DNA of 58,615 nucleotides. It comes from Methylomonas aurea (GTDB lineage: Bacteria > Pseudomonadota > Gammaproteobacteria > Methylococcales > Methylomonadaceae). Position numbers and translations under genes: made by a program. The stretch's first letter is position 1. The number at the start of each line of letters is the position of its first letter. This document shows, one piece after another, positions 1-9,295 of the stretch. The notes under the pieces were generated by a model that did no database searches, was not told the DNA's origin, and worked only from the letters and a program-made list of their open reading frames with translations. The stretch lies in the NCBI RefSeq assembly GCF_024505045.1, contig NZ_JANIBM010000016.1, positions 1 through 58,615 of the forward strand, written 5' to 3'.

Positions 1-273
1 CCCGGCAATCGCTAATAAGTCGAGATAGTCGTCGAAATCATCGAAAAATTCGGCGAAAATCAGCAAAGTGGTTTCTGTTTCCGGATGCGTGTCCAGGTAA
101 ATGCATTCGTCTATCAGTGCATTCAGGCAGGATTCGATGCTATTGCCATACTCTACTCGGTAACGAATGCTGTTTCGTTGCTGCTCCCGTTTGGCAAACG
201 GGCAAATGTTGTACGCGATGACAAACGAGTTTAACCAGGCTTGCGTCGCGGCGATGATCTGTTGATTTGACAT
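1..273 (-). CDS. DUF1415 family protein (N-terminal part, cut by window edge)
   Basis: The first 91 codons of a minus-strand gene are present, starting with ATG at 273; the rest lies outside the window. The product begins with an amphipathic stretch followed by the motif NICPFAKRE at residues 22-30, the hallmark of the DUF1415 family, whose members are about 180-200 residues long and of unknown biochemical function. It is divergent from the thermonuclease gene, with only 23 bases between the two start codons, so both promoters would have to lie inside coding sequence or further away. The family call rests on the CPFA motif and N-terminal layout. Confidence 0.8.
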   Translation of the reverse strand, partial: MSNQQIIAATQAWLNSFVIAYNICPFAKREQQRNSIRYRVEYGNSIESCLNALIDECIYLDTHPETETTLLIFAEFFDDFDDYLDLLAIAG

Positions 274-296
274 AACCAATTACTCAAGGTGAAAAA

Positions 297-1112
297 ATGC
301 TTCGGCGCTGGTGTTTACTTGCGGTAATTCTGCCTGTTTTGGCAAACGCCGAAGTCTATCGTTGGACTGATGGCCAGGGGCGTAGCCATTATTCGGACCG
401 CAACCACGAAGACGCGCAGGTGTTGCATATCGATCACGGTATCAGCTACTACCGTGTGGAAAAAGTCTTCGACGGCGATACTATTCTACTGAACGATGGC
501 CGCAAAGTTCGGCTGCTCGGTATAAATACGCCGGAAGTTGCCGGCCGAACCAAATCTGCAGAATCGGGAGGCGAGCGGGCGAAGCAATGGTTGAAATCCA
601 AGTTGGAACAACGAAAGGTGTTTCTGCAGGGCGACGTCGAAAAACAGGACAAATACCAACGCACGCTGGCTTACGTATTCGACGAAAACAAGCAACTGGT
701 CAATCTGGAGCTGGTGAAAAACGGTTTGGCGACAGTCAATATTTATCCGCCAAATCTGAGATATGTTGCAGCCTTGTTGGCGGCGCAGGATGAGGCGGAG
801 CGTAACAATATCGGCATATGGTCCGACCCGGCTTACACCCCGATCGCGGCCGAACGGTTGGATCAGACCAATTACCAGGGGTGGAAGCGTTTGACCGGTA
901 AGGTAATTTCGCTGAAACGAACCGCGAAACATAGCTATTTGCTGCTGAGCGATGCCGTTTCAATCGCCATCGATCCGGCCTCAATGGCATTGTTTCCGAA
1001 TTTGGAGAGCTATGTCGGCAGGCAGATTGAGGCGCGCGGCTGGGCGAGGCGTTCCAAAGACCGCTTCTATCTGACGGTAAGGCACCCTGCCGATATTCGA
1101 AGGTTGCCGTAG
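297..1112 (+). CDS. secreted DUF4124-thermonuclease (SNase-like) fusion protein
   Basis: The protein has 271 residues. A signal peptide covers about residues 1-18. A short DUF4124 segment (EVYRWTDGQGRSHYSD) follows at 19-34, then a staphylococcal-nuclease OB-fold domain at about 50-176. SNase landmarks are visible: DGDT at 59-62, R72 within RLLGINTPE, and the D118-K-Y-Q-R122 turn carrying the second catalytic arginine. The usual Asp in GIDTPE is Asn here. About 80 further residues may form a second small beta domain. It probably hydrolyses DNA or RNA phosphodiesters, calcium-dependently, in the periplasm or outside the cell. The stop lies only 4 bases from the stop of the convergent gene at 1117. 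Substrate and role are inferred from the family. Confidence 0.85.
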   Translation: MLRRWCLLAVILPVLANAEVYRWTDGQGRSHYSDRNHEDAQVLHIDHGISYYRVEKVFDGDTILLNDGRKVRLLGINTPEVAGRTKSAESGGERAKQWLKSKLEQRKVFLQGDVEKQDKYQRTLAYVFDENKQLVNLELVKNGLATVNIYPPNLRYVAALLAAQDEAERNNIGIWSDPAYTPIAAERLDQTNYQGWKRLTGKVISLKRTAKHSYLLLSDAVSIAIDPASMALFPNLESYVGRQIEARGWARRSKDRFYLTVRHPADIRRLP

Positions 1113-1116
1113 CGAC

Positions 1117-1440
1117 TTATTCTTCTTCGGCAAATAATTCCTGGATCATTTGCTTTTCTTCGTCGTTCAGGATGGATTCCGCAGAAAACCAGCGGGTACG
1201 TTGAAAAATAGCGTCCTCGGATTCTTTGCGCAGTGCCGCCCGGCGGTCGGTCTCGCGCCGTTCGGCTACCCGGCGTTCGCCCATACGCCGCTCTTGCTTG
1301 GGCCACAATAAATATTGCTGTTGAATGAAGGCAATCCATTCTTCCGAATTAAACGGGAACGGATTGGTCCGTCTTTCTTGTTGGCGGCGCGCAGTGCGGC
1401 GCCGTGCCGAGAAATCGCTATTCATTGCTGGCACTACCAT
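1117..1440 (-). CDS. small Arg/Glu-rich hypothetical protein
   Basis: I do not recognise this 107-residue protein. The ATG at 1440 is chosen because a clear GAGGAA ribosome-binding site precedes it; a longer frame could start at TTG 1473 but has no such site. The product is very hydrophilic. It has an Arg-rich N-terminus, a central hydrophobic-aromatic patch (EEWIAFIQQQYLLW), a run of ERR/DRR repeats (GERRVAERRETDRR) and an acidic C-terminus ending in LFAEEE. DRR-type repeats occur in linkers of PilZ and related regulatory proteins, but no PilZ domain is visible. A nucleic-acid or protein scaffold is possible; function is unknown. It converges tightly on the thermonuclease gene. Confidence 0.65.
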   Translation of the reverse strand: MVVPAMNSDFSARRRTARRQQERRTNPFPFNSEEWIAFIQQQYLLWPKQERRMGERRVAERRETDRRAALRKESEDAIFQRTRWFSAESILNDEEKQMIQELFAEEE

Positions 1441-1743
1441 TGGTTCCTCAAGCCGCACCTGCTTATCCGGCAATGCAACTCGATAAGGTCTTAAACAGTA
1501 ATCGATATGCTCGTTGAGTAATTGCTTCAGTCGGGCGACTTACAACCATGGGTACAGCGTATTTTTAAATATTTGAACCGAGACGATATCGATATCCCGA
1601 ATTCAGATAATTGAAAATTCGATAAAGTTCCGTTCAAACCATTGAGGTAACCTGACTTGACATTTAGGTTACCGGGTTTTGCCGGATTGCGACAGTTTTT
1701 TGGGAAACAGCTTATTTCATGCCGCGTTCGCTCTTGTCCGTCC
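1441..1743. other. 303-base intergenic region with an inverted repeat
   Basis: This gap between the small Arg-rich gene and tpx holds no convincing gene; the reading frames that cross it overlap tpx and look random. The only clear structure is the inverted repeat at 1646-1673. The part nearest 1441 should hold the promoter of the small minus-strand gene, but I see no consensus -35/-10 pair. Confidence 0.5.
1646..1673. repeat. perfect 8-bp inverted repeat (GGTAACCT / AGGTTACC)
   Basis: Arms at 1646-1653 and 1666-1673 are perfectly complementary, with a 12-base spacer. It lies about 70 bases beyond the tpx stop codon. There is no T-run on the minus side, so it is not a standard intrinsic terminator for tpx. 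It could be a factor-assisted terminator, an operator for the small gene at 1117-1440, or a chance palindrome. Confidence 0.5.
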
Positions 1744-2241
1744 TCAGTCAAGCGCGGCCAAAGCGGTAGCGTAATCGGGTTCGTCGGCAATCTCGGCGAC
1801 CAATTGGGTGTAAACCACCTTGTCGTGTTCGTCGATAACGACGATTGCCCGCGCGGTCAGACCGGCCAATATGCTGTCGAGCAGCTCGACGCCGTAGTCG
1901 TGGGCGAAACTGGAGCGAAAGGTGGATAGCGGTACCACATGTTTTATGCCTTCAATTTCGCAGAAGCGGACTTGAGCGAAGGGCAAGTCGGCAGATATGG
2001 CAAATACCACAGTATTCGGCAAATGAGCCGCTTTTTCGTTGAACTTGCGGGTAGAGGCGGCGCAAGTCGGCGTGTCCAGGCTCGGAACGATATTCAATAC
2101 CTTACGTTTACCGGCGAACTCCGCCAAGCCCACATCCTGCATTTTCCGGTTGGTAAGCAGAAAGTCCGGGGCTGGGCTGCCGACCGCGGGTAACTCGCCG
2201 ACGGTATTGATGGGTTTGCCTTGGAAGGTGATGGTGGCCAT
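1744..2241 (-). CDS. tpx: thiol peroxidase Tpx
   Basis: This is an atypical 2-Cys peroxiredoxin of 165 residues that reduces hydrogen peroxide and alkyl hydroperoxides using thioredoxin. The peroxidatic cysteine is C60 in the motif PSLDTPTC, and the resolving cysteine is C94 in [12 protein letters not shown], matching the 60/94 spacing of the family. The length is the usual full length. The start is preceded by AGGAG about 8 bases upstream. It is the last gene of the minus-strand run and sits 27 bases after der, so it is probably co-transcribed with it, although Tpx has no known link to Der. Confidence 0.97.
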   Translation of the reverse strand: MATITFQGKPINTVGELPAVGSPAPDFLLTNRKMQDVGLAEFAGKRKVLNIVPSLDTPTCAASTRKFNEKAAHLPNTVVFAISADLPFAQVRFCEIEGIKHVVPLSTFRSSFAHDYGVELLDSILAGLTARAIVVIDEHDKVVYTQLVAEIADEPDYATALAALD

Positions 2242-2268
2242 TCTGGGCTCCTGTAGAGGTTGTTATTT

Positions 2269-3660
2269 TTATTTCTTCCGCTTGCTGAAGTCGATCAAAC
2301 GTTTGCGCTTTTTGATTTGCCGTTCGCTGAGCGGGTTTTTTCGGCCTTGAAACGGATTTTCCGGCGATTTGAATACCAAACGTACCGGCGTTCCTTTTAA
2401 CTGCAGTTGGTCGCGGAAATAGTTCATCAAATAGCGTTTGTAGGCGCCGGGCAGGGCATCGGTTTGTACGCCGTGAATTACTACTACAGGCGGATTGCGC
2501 CCGCCCTGGTGGGCGTATTTCAATTTGATCCTGCGGCCGCCGACCAGCGGCGGTTGATGCGCTGCTAGCGCGTCGGTCAAGATTCGGGTCAATAACGGCG
2601 TGGACATATCGACCATCGCCGAATCGTACAAGCTGTGCACGACGTCGAACAATTTGCCGACGCCGCTACCGTGCAAGGCCGAGATCGGATGCTTTTCGGC
2701 AAAGTCCAAAAACGACAGCTTCATTTCGATTTGCTTTTTGACGAACTCGCGGTGCTCGGCGTTGAGCCCGTCCCATTTGTTCAGACCGATAATCAATGCG
2801 CGGCCGGCTTCCAATACTAACCCCAGAATATGCGCATCCTGATCGGTAACGCCTTCGCGGGCGTCGATCAAATAGATCACGACATGGGCTTTTTCGATTG
2901 CTTGTAGCGACTTGATGATGCTGAACTTTTCCACAGTCAACGACACTCGGGAGCGGCGGCGCATGCCGGCGGTGTCGATCAGCGTGAATTTTTTGCCGTC
3001 GCGTTCGAACGGGATATAAATGCTGTCCCGAGTCGTGCCGGCTTCGTCGAATACCACGACGCGTTCTTCGCCGAGCAAACGGTTGACCAGCGTCGATTTG
3101 CCGACGTTGGGTCGACCGACGATGGCGATGGCGATGCCGGGATCTTCTTCCTGAATCTCCTCAGGTTGCGGCGGCAACAGTTCATCGATTCGCCCTAGCA
3201 ATTCGTGTACGTTACGGCCGTGGCTGGCGGCAATCGGTACCGGTTCGCCGAGCGCAAGACTATAAAAATCGTGGGTGACCGTATTGCTGTCGATACCGTC
3301 GATTTTGTTGACGACCAATACCACCGGTTTGCCTAATTTGCGCAGCATATCGGCGATGGCTTCGTCGGAGGCATTGATGCCGTCGCGGGCGTCGACCATG
3401 AAGAACACGACGTCGGCTTCCTGCAACGCGATTTCGACCTGTTTCTTGGCGAACGCGTCGATACCTTCCTGGTCGTCGGTGATGCCGCCGGTGTCGACCA
3501 CCAGGCAATCGCGCTCGCCGCGTTTGACCCGGCCGTATTGGCGGTCCCGGGTCAGGCCCGGATAGTCGGCTACCAGCGCCTCGCGGCTACGGGTCAGGTA
3601 ATTGAACAGGGTGGATTTGCCGACGTTGGGCCGGCCTACTAAAGCAATAACGGGTAACAT
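2269..3660 (-). CDS. der: ribosome biogenesis GTPase Der (EngA)
   Basis: The 463-residue protein carries two tandem GTPase domains, each with a perfect P-loop GRPNVGKS (residues 9-16 and 182-189). NKID at about 118-121 is the G4 motif of the first domain and NKWD near 296 that of the second. A C-terminal KH-like domain with a basic tail ([13 protein letters not shown]) follows. Der is essential for assembly of the 50S subunit in the cytoplasm. It follows bamB by 4 bases, the order found in many gammaproteobacteria. Nothing unusual is visible. Confidence 0.97.
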   Translation of the reverse strand: MLPVIALVGRPNVGKSTLFNYLTRSREALVADYPGLTRDRQYGRVKRGERDCLVVDTGGITDDQEGIDAFAKKQVEIALQEADVVFFMVDARDGINASDEAIADMLRKLGKPVVLVVNKIDGIDSNTVTHDFYSLALGEPVPIAASHGRNVHELLGRIDELLPPQPEEIQEEDPGIAIAIVGRPNVGKSTLVNRLLGEERVVVFDEAGTTRDSIYIPFERDGKKFTLIDTAGMRRRSRVSLTVEKFSIIKSLQAIEKAHVVIYLIDAREGVTDQDAHILGLVLEAGRALIIGLNKWDGLNAEHREFVKKQIEMKLSFLDFAEKHPISALHGSGVGKLFDVVHSLYDSAMVDMSTPLLTRILTDALAAHQPPLVGGRRIKLKYAHQGGRNPPVVVIHGVQTDALPGAYKRYLMNYFRDQLQLKGTPVRLVFKSPENPFQGRKNPLSERQIKKRKRLIDFSKRKK

Positions 3661-3664
3661 CGAA

Positions 3665-4876
3665 TTATCGGGCCTTTAATGCGGCGAGGGTGCCGTCTTT
3701 GGCGTAAATGTAAACAGTGTCGTCCACGACTACCGGTTTGGCCTCAATCGCCGCTTTGCTGACCTGGATTCGTGCCAACTGGCGACCGTCGGTCACCGAC
3801 AGCCAATGTACGTAACCTTCGAAATCGCCGACCACGACATAGCTTTGGTAAGCCACCGGCGCGGTGAGGTGGCGGTTATGCAGATCCTTTTGTTTCCACA
3901 ACGAAGCGCCGCTGCGTTGGTCTAGCTGCCAAACGTCGCCCTGGGTATCGCTGATATAGATGTAACGGTAATCCAGACTCAGCCCGGTATAGGACGACAC
4001 GGCTTCGTTGCGCCACAATACATCGCCGTCGATTTCGGAAACCGAAGAAGCGCCGCCGGTAAAACTGGCGACATAGATCGCACCGCGGCTGGCGGCGGGA
4101 TCGGCGTCGAGATCGACCAATCGTTCGACTTCGGAGCGGCCGCTGGGAATTGCAATGGTGGCTTCCCAAACCGCTTTGCCGTCGCTGAGTTGTAACGCTT
4201 GCAGTTTGCCGTTGGCGGCGCCGGCAATGACGTTGCCTTCGATGATAATCGGCGTACCGGCACCGCGAATGCTCAAAGCCGGAACGCTGTGTTCGGAGGT
4301 CCAAAGCAAACCGCCGTCGCTTTCGCGCAAGGCCATGATTTTGCCGTCGGTGGTACGGATAATTACCGTGCCGCGGCTGATTACCGGAGTGGCCTGCACT
4401 TCGCTGGGCACGTCGGTTTTCCAGCGTTGTTCGCCGCTGGCTCGGTCGAAGCCGATGACTTCGCCGGTGTTGGTTCCCATCACTACGGTATTCACGCCCA
4501 AGCCGGGGCCGGCGGAGAAACTGTAGTCGGTATCGGTCTCCCAGGCCAGATTGCCGCTGGCGGCATTGCGCGCTTGCAGATGGCCTTTATAGTCGGCGGC
4601 GTAAACCGTGCCGTCGGCCACGGCAGGTATCAATTTAAGGTACTTTTCGTCGGCGCCGGTACCGACCGATTCCTTCCAGACCGTTTCCAGTTGCAGTTCC
4701 GGGGTGTATTCCTGCAGTGTCGCCGGCGGATCGGCATTGTCGTCGTCGCCCATTACATAGTCCGTTATCCCGGAGATAAAATCCCGGCCGGCATCCAGAC
4801 CGGCGCATCCGCCCAATAGCAACGGGCCGGCGACCAGTGTGGCGAGCGTCAGGTATCTGGCTTTCCTTATTTGCAT
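3665..4876 (-). CDS. bamB: outer membrane assembly lipoprotein BamB
   Basis: This 403-residue lipoprotein starts with a basic N-region, a hydrophobic stretch and the lipobox LGGC, with the acylated cysteine at 24. The rest is a beta-propeller of repeated PQQ/WD-like blades, visible as recurring Ala-x-Gly-x-Val-Tyr and Gly-x-Leu-x-Trp patterns. BamB is the accessory subunit of the BAM complex that helps insert beta-barrel proteins into the outer membrane. Its barrel clients in this window include LptD and the TonB receptor. It lies between the YfgM-like gene and der, the classical order. Confidence 0.96.
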   Translation of the reverse strand: MQIRKARYLTLATLVAGPLLLGGCAGLDAGRDFISGITDYVMGDDDNADPPATLQEYTPELQLETVWKESVGTGADEKYLKLIPAVADGTVYAADYKGHLQARNAASGNLAWETDTDYSFSAGPGLGVNTVVMGTNTGEVIGFDRASGEQRWKTDVPSEVQATPVISRGTVIIRTTDGKIMALRESDGGLLWTSEHSVPALSIRGAGTPIIIEGNVIAGAANGKLQALQLSDGKAVWEATIAIPSGRSEVERLVDLDADPAASRGAIYVASFTGGASSVSEIDGDVLWRNEAVSSYTGLSLDYRYIYISDTQGDVWQLDQRSGASLWKQKDLHNRHLTAPVAYQSYVVVGDFEGYVHWLSVTDGRQLARIQVSKAAIEAKPVVVDDTVYIYAKDGTLAALKAR

Positions 4877-4904
4877 GGCCTAAACGAAACGGTGTTCAAC
4901 AGCG

Positions 4905-5558
4905 TTAATTGGCGGCAGTCGGCGCAACCGCAGGGGCGGCGACGTCGTCCAATTTGAATTGAGTCAGCGGCGTGGCTTGGCCCGTTCTGATCGCACTTTG
5001 GTAAGCGCTACGCGCTTCGTCGATTCGGTCCAGTGCGACGTACAGATCGCCCTGCAATTCGTCGTAGCTGGCCGAGAAGCCTTCGGCTTTGGCCGAATCG
5101 ACTTCGGCGATCAATTGCAAGCCTTGCTCGTATTGGCCGGTCGCCAGCATCAGTTGGATCAAACGCAGTCGGGCTACGTGTTTCAGCGGTTCGCTAGCCG
5201 CGGTTTGGATTGCCTGTTTCAGCACGGCTTTGGCGCCTTCCAGATCGCCTTTTTGCACTTTGACTTTGGCTAGTTGCAGATGAGCGTAATTGGCGTAGGC
5301 GGTGGAAGCAAACTCGGTCGGCAGGCGTTCGGCCAGCTTTTCGGTCGATTCGCTGTTATCCTTGGCGGCACTTTCCAGCATCTGCTGGTACATTTGCGAT
5401 GCCTGGCTGCGTTGGTTGGTCTGATGGTTTTGCCACATGTTCCAGCCGGCGACCAATACCAAGGCCGTGACCACGCCGGCGATCAGCGACGTTTGGTTGG
5501 CCTCCCACCATTTTTTCAACTGTTCCAGTTGTTCTTCTTCGGTATCGTAAATTGCCAC
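4905..5558 (-). CDS. YfgM-like membrane-anchored TPR protein (ancillary SecYEG translocon subunit family)
   Basis: The 217-residue protein has the family layout: a short cytoplasmic N-terminus with YDTEEEQLEQLKKWWE, one transmembrane helix at about 24-42, and a periplasmic tetratricopeptide-like region to the C-terminus. In E. coli YfgM associates with the SecYEG translocon and periplasmic chaperones such as PpiD. The hisS-yfgM-bamB-der order is conserved and supports the call. It sits 23 bases after hisS and 28 bases before bamB. Confidence 0.9.
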   Translation of the reverse strand: MAIYDTEEEQLEQLKKWWEANQTSLIAGVVTALVLVAGWNMWQNHQTNQRSQASQMYQQMLESAAKDNSESTEKLAERLPTEFASTAYANYAHLQLAKVKVQKGDLEGAKAVLKQAIQTAASEPLKHVARLRLIQLMLATGQYEQGLQLIAEVDSAKAEGFSASYDELQGDLYVALDRIDEARSAYQSAIRTGQATPLTQFKLDDVAAPAVAPTAAN

Positions 5559-5581
5559 GGTGTTTCTCTTATCTTTCCAGG

Positions 5582-6877
5582 TTACAGGGATTGAGGTTGA
5601 TGCCGGTCCCGCAGGAATTGCAGGAGTTGGCTGTGGTCGAGCGTGCGTTGTTCCTGATCGGCGCGCAAGGGTTTCAACGCCACCTCGCTGCGGGCGGCTT
5701 CGTCGTCGCCGATGACGATGGCGTATTCCGCTCCGGATTTGTCGGCTTTTTTGAACTGGCTTTTAAAGCTGCCGCCGCCGCAATTGACTTGTAATTTCAG
5801 ATGCGGCAACTGATCGCGGATGGATTCCGCCAGGCGCATGCCGGCGGCTTCGGCCTCGCTGCCGACCCGGATCATGTATACGTCGACGCTAGCTGCAACC
5901 GGAACCGTTTCCAGCAGCTCCAACAACGCCAGTATGCGTTCCATGCCCATCGCAAAACCGATCGCATGGTTGGCTTTACCGCCCAGTTGCTCGATCAATC
6001 CGTCGTAGCGGCCGCCGGCGCAGATGGTTCCTTGCGAGCCGAGCCGTTCGGTGACCCATTCGAAAACGGTTTTACCGTAATAGTCCAGGCCGCGCACCAG
6101 TCGGGTGTTGATGGTGTAGGCGATACCCAAATCGTCCAACGTTGCTTTCAAGCTGTCGAAATGGGCCAGGCTTTCCGCGCCCAAATGTTCCAGTAACACC
6201 GGGGCTTGTTGCAGCATCGCCTGCATTTCCGGATTCTTGCTGTCCAGGATGCGCAGTGGGTTGGTCTCCAGCCGGCGTAGGCTGTCTTCGTCCAGCAGGC
6301 TCAGATGTTGTTTGAAATATTCGACCAGTGTGCCGCGGTAGGCCAATCGCTCTTCGCTGGTGCCCAACGAGTTGATTTGCAACTCCACCATGTCGCGAAT
6401 GCCCAGGCGTTTCCACAAGCGGTCGGTCAACAATACCACTTCGGCATCGATATCCGGCCCCGGCATGCCGTAAGTCTCGACGCCCAACTGGTAGAACTGG
6501 CGGTAGCGGCCTTTTTGCGGACGCTCGTGGCGGAACATCGGGCCGTAATACCACAAGCGGTGGCTTTGGTTGTGCAACAGGCCATGCTCGAGGCAGGCGC
6601 GCAGGCAGCCCGCGGTGCCTTCCGGGCGTAATGTCAACGAATCGCCGTTACGGTCTTCGAAGGTATACATTTCTTTTTCGACGATGTCGGTGACTTCGCC
6701 GATCGAGCGTTTGAACAATTCGGTTTTTTCGACGATGGGCAGACGAATTTCCTGGTAGCCGTATCCCGCCAGTACTTGGCGGGCCTGGCTTTCGAGCCAT
6801 TGCCAGTAAGGCGATTGCTCGGGAAGAATGTCGTGCATGCCGCGGATGGCCTGAATGGCCTGTTGTTGTTTTGCCAT
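5582..6877 (-). CDS. hisS: histidine--tRNA ligase HisS
   Basis: This class II aminoacyl-tRNA synthetase of 431 residues charges tRNA-His. Motif 2 is visible as [13 protein letters not shown]. The histidine-specific signatures [15 protein letters not shown] and GGRYDGL are intact, and a C-terminal anticodon-binding domain follows. The length is typical. It starts 15 bases after pilF. In many relatives rodZ and ispG lie between pilF and hisS; here they are absent. Confidence 0.98.
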   Translation of the reverse strand: MAKQQQAIQAIRGMHDILPEQSPYWQWLESQARQVLAGYGYQEIRLPIVEKTELFKRSIGEVTDIVEKEMYTFEDRNGDSLTLRPEGTAGCLRACLEHGLLHNQSHRLWYYGPMFRHERPQKGRYRQFYQLGVETYGMPGPDIDAEVVLLTDRLWKRLGIRDMVELQINSLGTSEERLAYRGTLVEYFKQHLSLLDEDSLRRLETNPLRILDSKNPEMQAMLQQAPVLLEHLGAESLAHFDSLKATLDDLGIAYTINTRLVRGLDYYGKTVFEWVTERLGSQGTICAGGRYDGLIEQLGGKANHAIGFAMGMERILALLELLETVPVAASVDVYMIRVGSEAEAAGMRLAESIRDQLPHLKLQVNCGGGSFKSQFKKADKSGAEYAIVIGDDEAARSEVALKPLRADQEQRTLDHSQLLQFLRDRHQPQSL

Positions 6878-6892
6878 GGATTTACTGCGGAA

Positions 6893-7651
6893 TTATTTAC
6901 TGATCGCGGTTCTAACTTGTTGCGCTTCCTTGGAAGCGGGAAACGAGCCTAGTAGTTGCTCGCGGTATTCTTCGGCCAGCTTGCCGTTGCCCAGCGCGCG
7001 TTCGGTTTGGAACGCGATCCACAGGCTTTCCGGGGTGTGTTTGGCAACGCCCAGATAGCGTTCCATAAAAGCCCGCGCCGACATGAACTGCTGGTTTTGG
7101 TAGCTGATGCGCTGCATTTCCAGCAACGCCGGCGCATAGTCCGGTTGCGCCTGTAACGCCCGCCGGAAATAAGTTTCAGCTTGGCTGAAATCGTTTTGTT
7201 TGACGTGGCACAGGCCGATATTGGTCAGTGCAAACCAGGGCCGGTTATTCATCGCCGATTCCAACGAGGCATTCAGTAATTCGAACGCCTTGTCGTATTT
7301 GCCGCGGTCGCATAAGAAACGGCCATAGTTGCTTTTGATACTGAAGCTTTCCGGGTCTTTTTGCATCGCATTGCGGTAGCTGTCGTCGGCGGCATCGTAG
7401 TCTCTGATACGCTCGTAAAATACTGCCAGCGTATTATGTATCTCAGCATTGCCCGAATCGAGGCGTACGGCCGTTTCCAGTTTCTCTCTCGCCACGTCGA
7501 GCATACCCATGTCCAGGTAACGGGCGCCCATCTGTAAATTCAATTTGGCCTTGTCGGCCGAACTCAACGTTTCCCGGCTGGCCGGCATCAGGCCGCAACC
7601 GCCGGCCAAAAATAGCCACAGCAGCGTTGCCGGCAGGTTTTTAACCGACAT
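6893..7651 (-). CDS. pilF: type IV pilus biogenesis lipoprotein PilF (PilW)
   Basis: The 252-residue protein is a lipoprotein (lipobox LAGGC, cysteine 19) made almost entirely of tetratricopeptide repeats, for example [24 protein letters not shown] and its following copies. PilF is the pilotin that brings the PilQ secretin to the outer membrane in type IV pilus assembly. Its position between rlmN and hisS is the conserved one. Its start codon lies inside the last codons of rlmN (11-base overlap), implying coupled translation. No other pilus gene is in the window. Confidence 0.93.
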   Translation of the reverse strand: MSVKNLPATLLWLFLAGGCGLMPASRETLSSADKAKLNLQMGARYLDMGMLDVAREKLETAVRLDSGNAEIHNTLAVFYERIRDYDAADDSYRNAMQKDPESFSIKSNYGRFLCDRGKYDKAFELLNASLESAMNNRPWFALTNIGLCHVKQNDFSQAETYFRRALQAQPDYAPALLEMQRISYQNQQFMSARAFMERYLGVAKHTPESLWIAFQTERALGNGKLAEEYREQLLGSFPASKEAQQVRTAISK

Positions 7652-8753
7652 GCGCCGCTTCCTGGGCTTGCAGTTTCAGATGTCGGCGGCTCTTGTCTTG
7701 CACCTGTCCCACCAGTTGGCCACAGGCCGCGTCGATATCCTCGCCGCGGGTTTTGCGGATCGTGGTGACGATGCCGGCGTTATGCAGAATGTCGCGAAAC
7801 TTAAGAATTGCGCTCTGCGCCGAACAGCGGTAATGGGATTGCGGAAACGGATTGAACGGAATCAGGTTTAATTTGGACGGTACGTCTTTCAGTAATTTGA
7901 CTAATGTATGCGCATCGGCTTCGCTGTCGTTGACGCCGTCCAGCATCACGTATTCGAAAGTAATGTGTTTGCGCGGCCCGGTTTTGGCGTAAGCCCGGCA
8001 GGCCTCCATCAGTTCTTTCAACGGGTATTTGACGTTGATCGGCACCAATTGGTCGCGCAATGCGTCGTTCGGTGCGTGCAGAGAAACCGCCATGCTGACG
8101 TCGCACACCGCATTCAAACGTTGCATCGCCGGCACGATGCCGGAAGTGCTGATCGTTACCCGGCGTTTGGATAGCCCGTAACAGAAATCGTCCATCATCA
8201 AATTCATCGCTGCTACGACGTTGTCGAAATTCAGCAGCGGTTCGCCCATGCCCATCATCACCACATTGGTGATGCGGCGTTCCGGGCCAAGGCGTTGTTG
8301 CGCCAAATAAAGCTGGCCGATGATTTCGGCGGTCGACAGATTGCGATTGAAGCCTTGTTTGGCGGTGGAGCAGAAGGTGCAAGCCAACGCGCAACCGACT
8401 TGCGACGAGATACACAATGTGGCCCGGCGTTCCTCGGGGATGTAAACGGTTTCCACCCGGTTGCCGCACTGCATTTGCATCGCCCATTTGCAGGTGCCGT
8501 CGCTGGCCAATTGTTCGGCGACGATTTGCGGCGCTTTGATTTGGCAGTTCTCGCTGAGGTAAGCGCGCAAGGGTTTGCTCAGGTTGGTCATCCGCTCGAA
8601 GTCGGTGACGCCTTCCTGATAAATCCATTTCAACACCTGGGTGGCGCGAAACGGCTTTTCGCCGAGTCCGACAAAAAAGGCCTGCAGGCCCTTTCTGTCG
8701 AAATCGAGCAAATTGATCGGATCCGGTTTAGCGGATGCGGTCGCAGAGTTCAT
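7641..8753 (-). CDS. rlmN: dual-specificity 23S rRNA/tRNA methyltransferase RlmN
   Basis: This radical SAM enzyme methylates C2 of A2503 in 23S rRNA and A37 in certain tRNAs. The cluster-binding motif C121-x3-C125-x2-C128 is clear, GMGEPLLN follows, and the methyl-carrying cysteine lies near the C-terminus in [11 protein letters not shown] place the start at ATG 8753, giving 370 residues and an N-terminus equivalent to that of E. coli. An upstream in-frame start at 8801 would add 16 residues lying entirely within ndk. The chosen start overlaps the end of ndk by 26 bases. Confidence 0.95.
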   Translation of the reverse strand: MNSATASAKPDPINLLDFDRKGLQAFFVGLGEKPFRATQVLKWIYQEGVTDFERMTNLSKPLRAYLSENCQIKAPQIVAEQLASDGTCKWAMQMQCGNRVETVYIPEERRATLCISSQVGCALACTFCSTAKQGFNRNLSTAEIIGQLYLAQQRLGPERRITNVVMMGMGEPLLNFDNVVAAMNLMMDDFCYGLSKRRVTISTSGIVPAMQRLNAVCDVSMAVSLHAPNDALRDQLVPINVKYPLKELMEACRAYAKTGPRKHITFEYVMLDGVNDSEADAHTLVKLLKDVPSKLNLIPFNPFPQSHYRCSAQSAILKFRDILHNAGIVTTIRKTRGEDIDAACGQLVGQVQDKSRRHLKLQAQEAAHVG

Positions 8754-9159
8754 CGGCGGAGAAGAAGTAAGCGATTTCTCTTGCTGCGGATTCCGGCGCA
8801 TCGGAACCGTGCACCGCGTTTTCGTCGATGCTGACCGCGAAGTCGGCGCGGATGGTACCGGGCGCGGCTTCTTTCGGATTGGTGGCGCCCATCAGCTCGC
8901 GGTTTTTCAACACGGCGTTTTCGCCTTCCAGCACTTGCACGATGACCGGGCCGGAGGTCATAAAGCTGACCAGGTCTTTGAAGAAACCACGTTCCTTATG
9001 CTCGGCGTAGAAGCCTTCGGCTTGTTCTTGGCTCAGTTGCAGCATTTTGGATGCAACGATGCGCAGACCGTTTTTTTCGAAGCGGCTGACAATTTCCCCA
9101 ATCACGTTTTTAGCGACTGCATCAGGCTTGATGATTGAGAAAGTACGTTCAATTGCCAT
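8728..9159 (-). CDS. ndk: nucleoside diphosphate kinase Ndk
   Basis: The 143-residue cytoplasmic enzyme transfers the gamma phosphate between nucleoside triphosphates and diphosphates through a phosphohistidine. The active-site histidine is H117 in the motif [16 protein letters not shown], and the substrate-binding [12 protein letters not shown] segment is intact. It is the first gene of the long minus-strand operon and has a good GGGAG ribosome-binding site and its own promoter. Its 3' end is overlapped by the start of rlmN. Confidence 0.98.
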   Translation of the reverse strand: MAIERTFSIIKPDAVAKNVIGEIVSRFEKNGLRIVASKMLQLSQEQAEGFYAEHKERGFFKDLVSFMTSGPVIVQVLEGENAVLKNRELMGATNPKEAAPGTIRADFAVSIDENAVHGSDAPESAAREIAYFFSADELCDRIR

Positions 9160-9200
9160 TGTTTAACTCCCGTAGGCTAATGTTAAGAAAAGATTTTCGT

Positions 9201-9228
9201 ATTATATCGCGTCCGGCGGGGTGTTGAA
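9201..9228 (-). promoter_or_regulatory. sigma-70-type promoter of the ndk operon
   Basis: On the minus strand a perfect TATAAT (-10) covers 9206-9201. TTCAAC (-35) covers 9228-9223, separated by 16 bases. It lies about 40 bases upstream of the ndk start. The -35 element falls inside the hairpin that follows secD. Confidence 0.6.
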
Positions 9229-9240
9229 AAACGCCCCGCC
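9215..9240 (-). terminator. hairpin downstream of secD (probable terminator)
   Basis: GGCGGGG pairs with CCCCGCC. The stem continues through a G-T wobble and GTT/AAC to a GAAA-type tetraloop, about 11 pairs in all, starting some 55 bases after the secD stop. No T-run follows on the minus strand, so termination may be partial. The hairpin overlaps the -35 region of ndk. Confidence 0.5.
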
Positions 9241-9295
9241 GAATATCGTGGCTGGGGCCGCCGCGGCGGCCGGTTCGAAGTGGTTGGTTTTCGGT

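Noticed and set aside
1527..1790. An 87-residue minus frame in the gap beside tpx
   Set aside because: It overlaps the end of tpx in another frame, has no ribosome-binding site, and reads as random sequence.
8754..8801. Longer RlmN N-terminus starting at 8801
   Set aside because: The extra 16 residues lie wholly within ndk and are not part of the family. ATG 8753 gives the expected N-terminus.
9241..9295. tRNA-like GGTTCGAA sequence after secD
   Set aside because: The stretch resembling a T-loop has no matching acceptor, D or anticodon arms, so it is not a tRNA.
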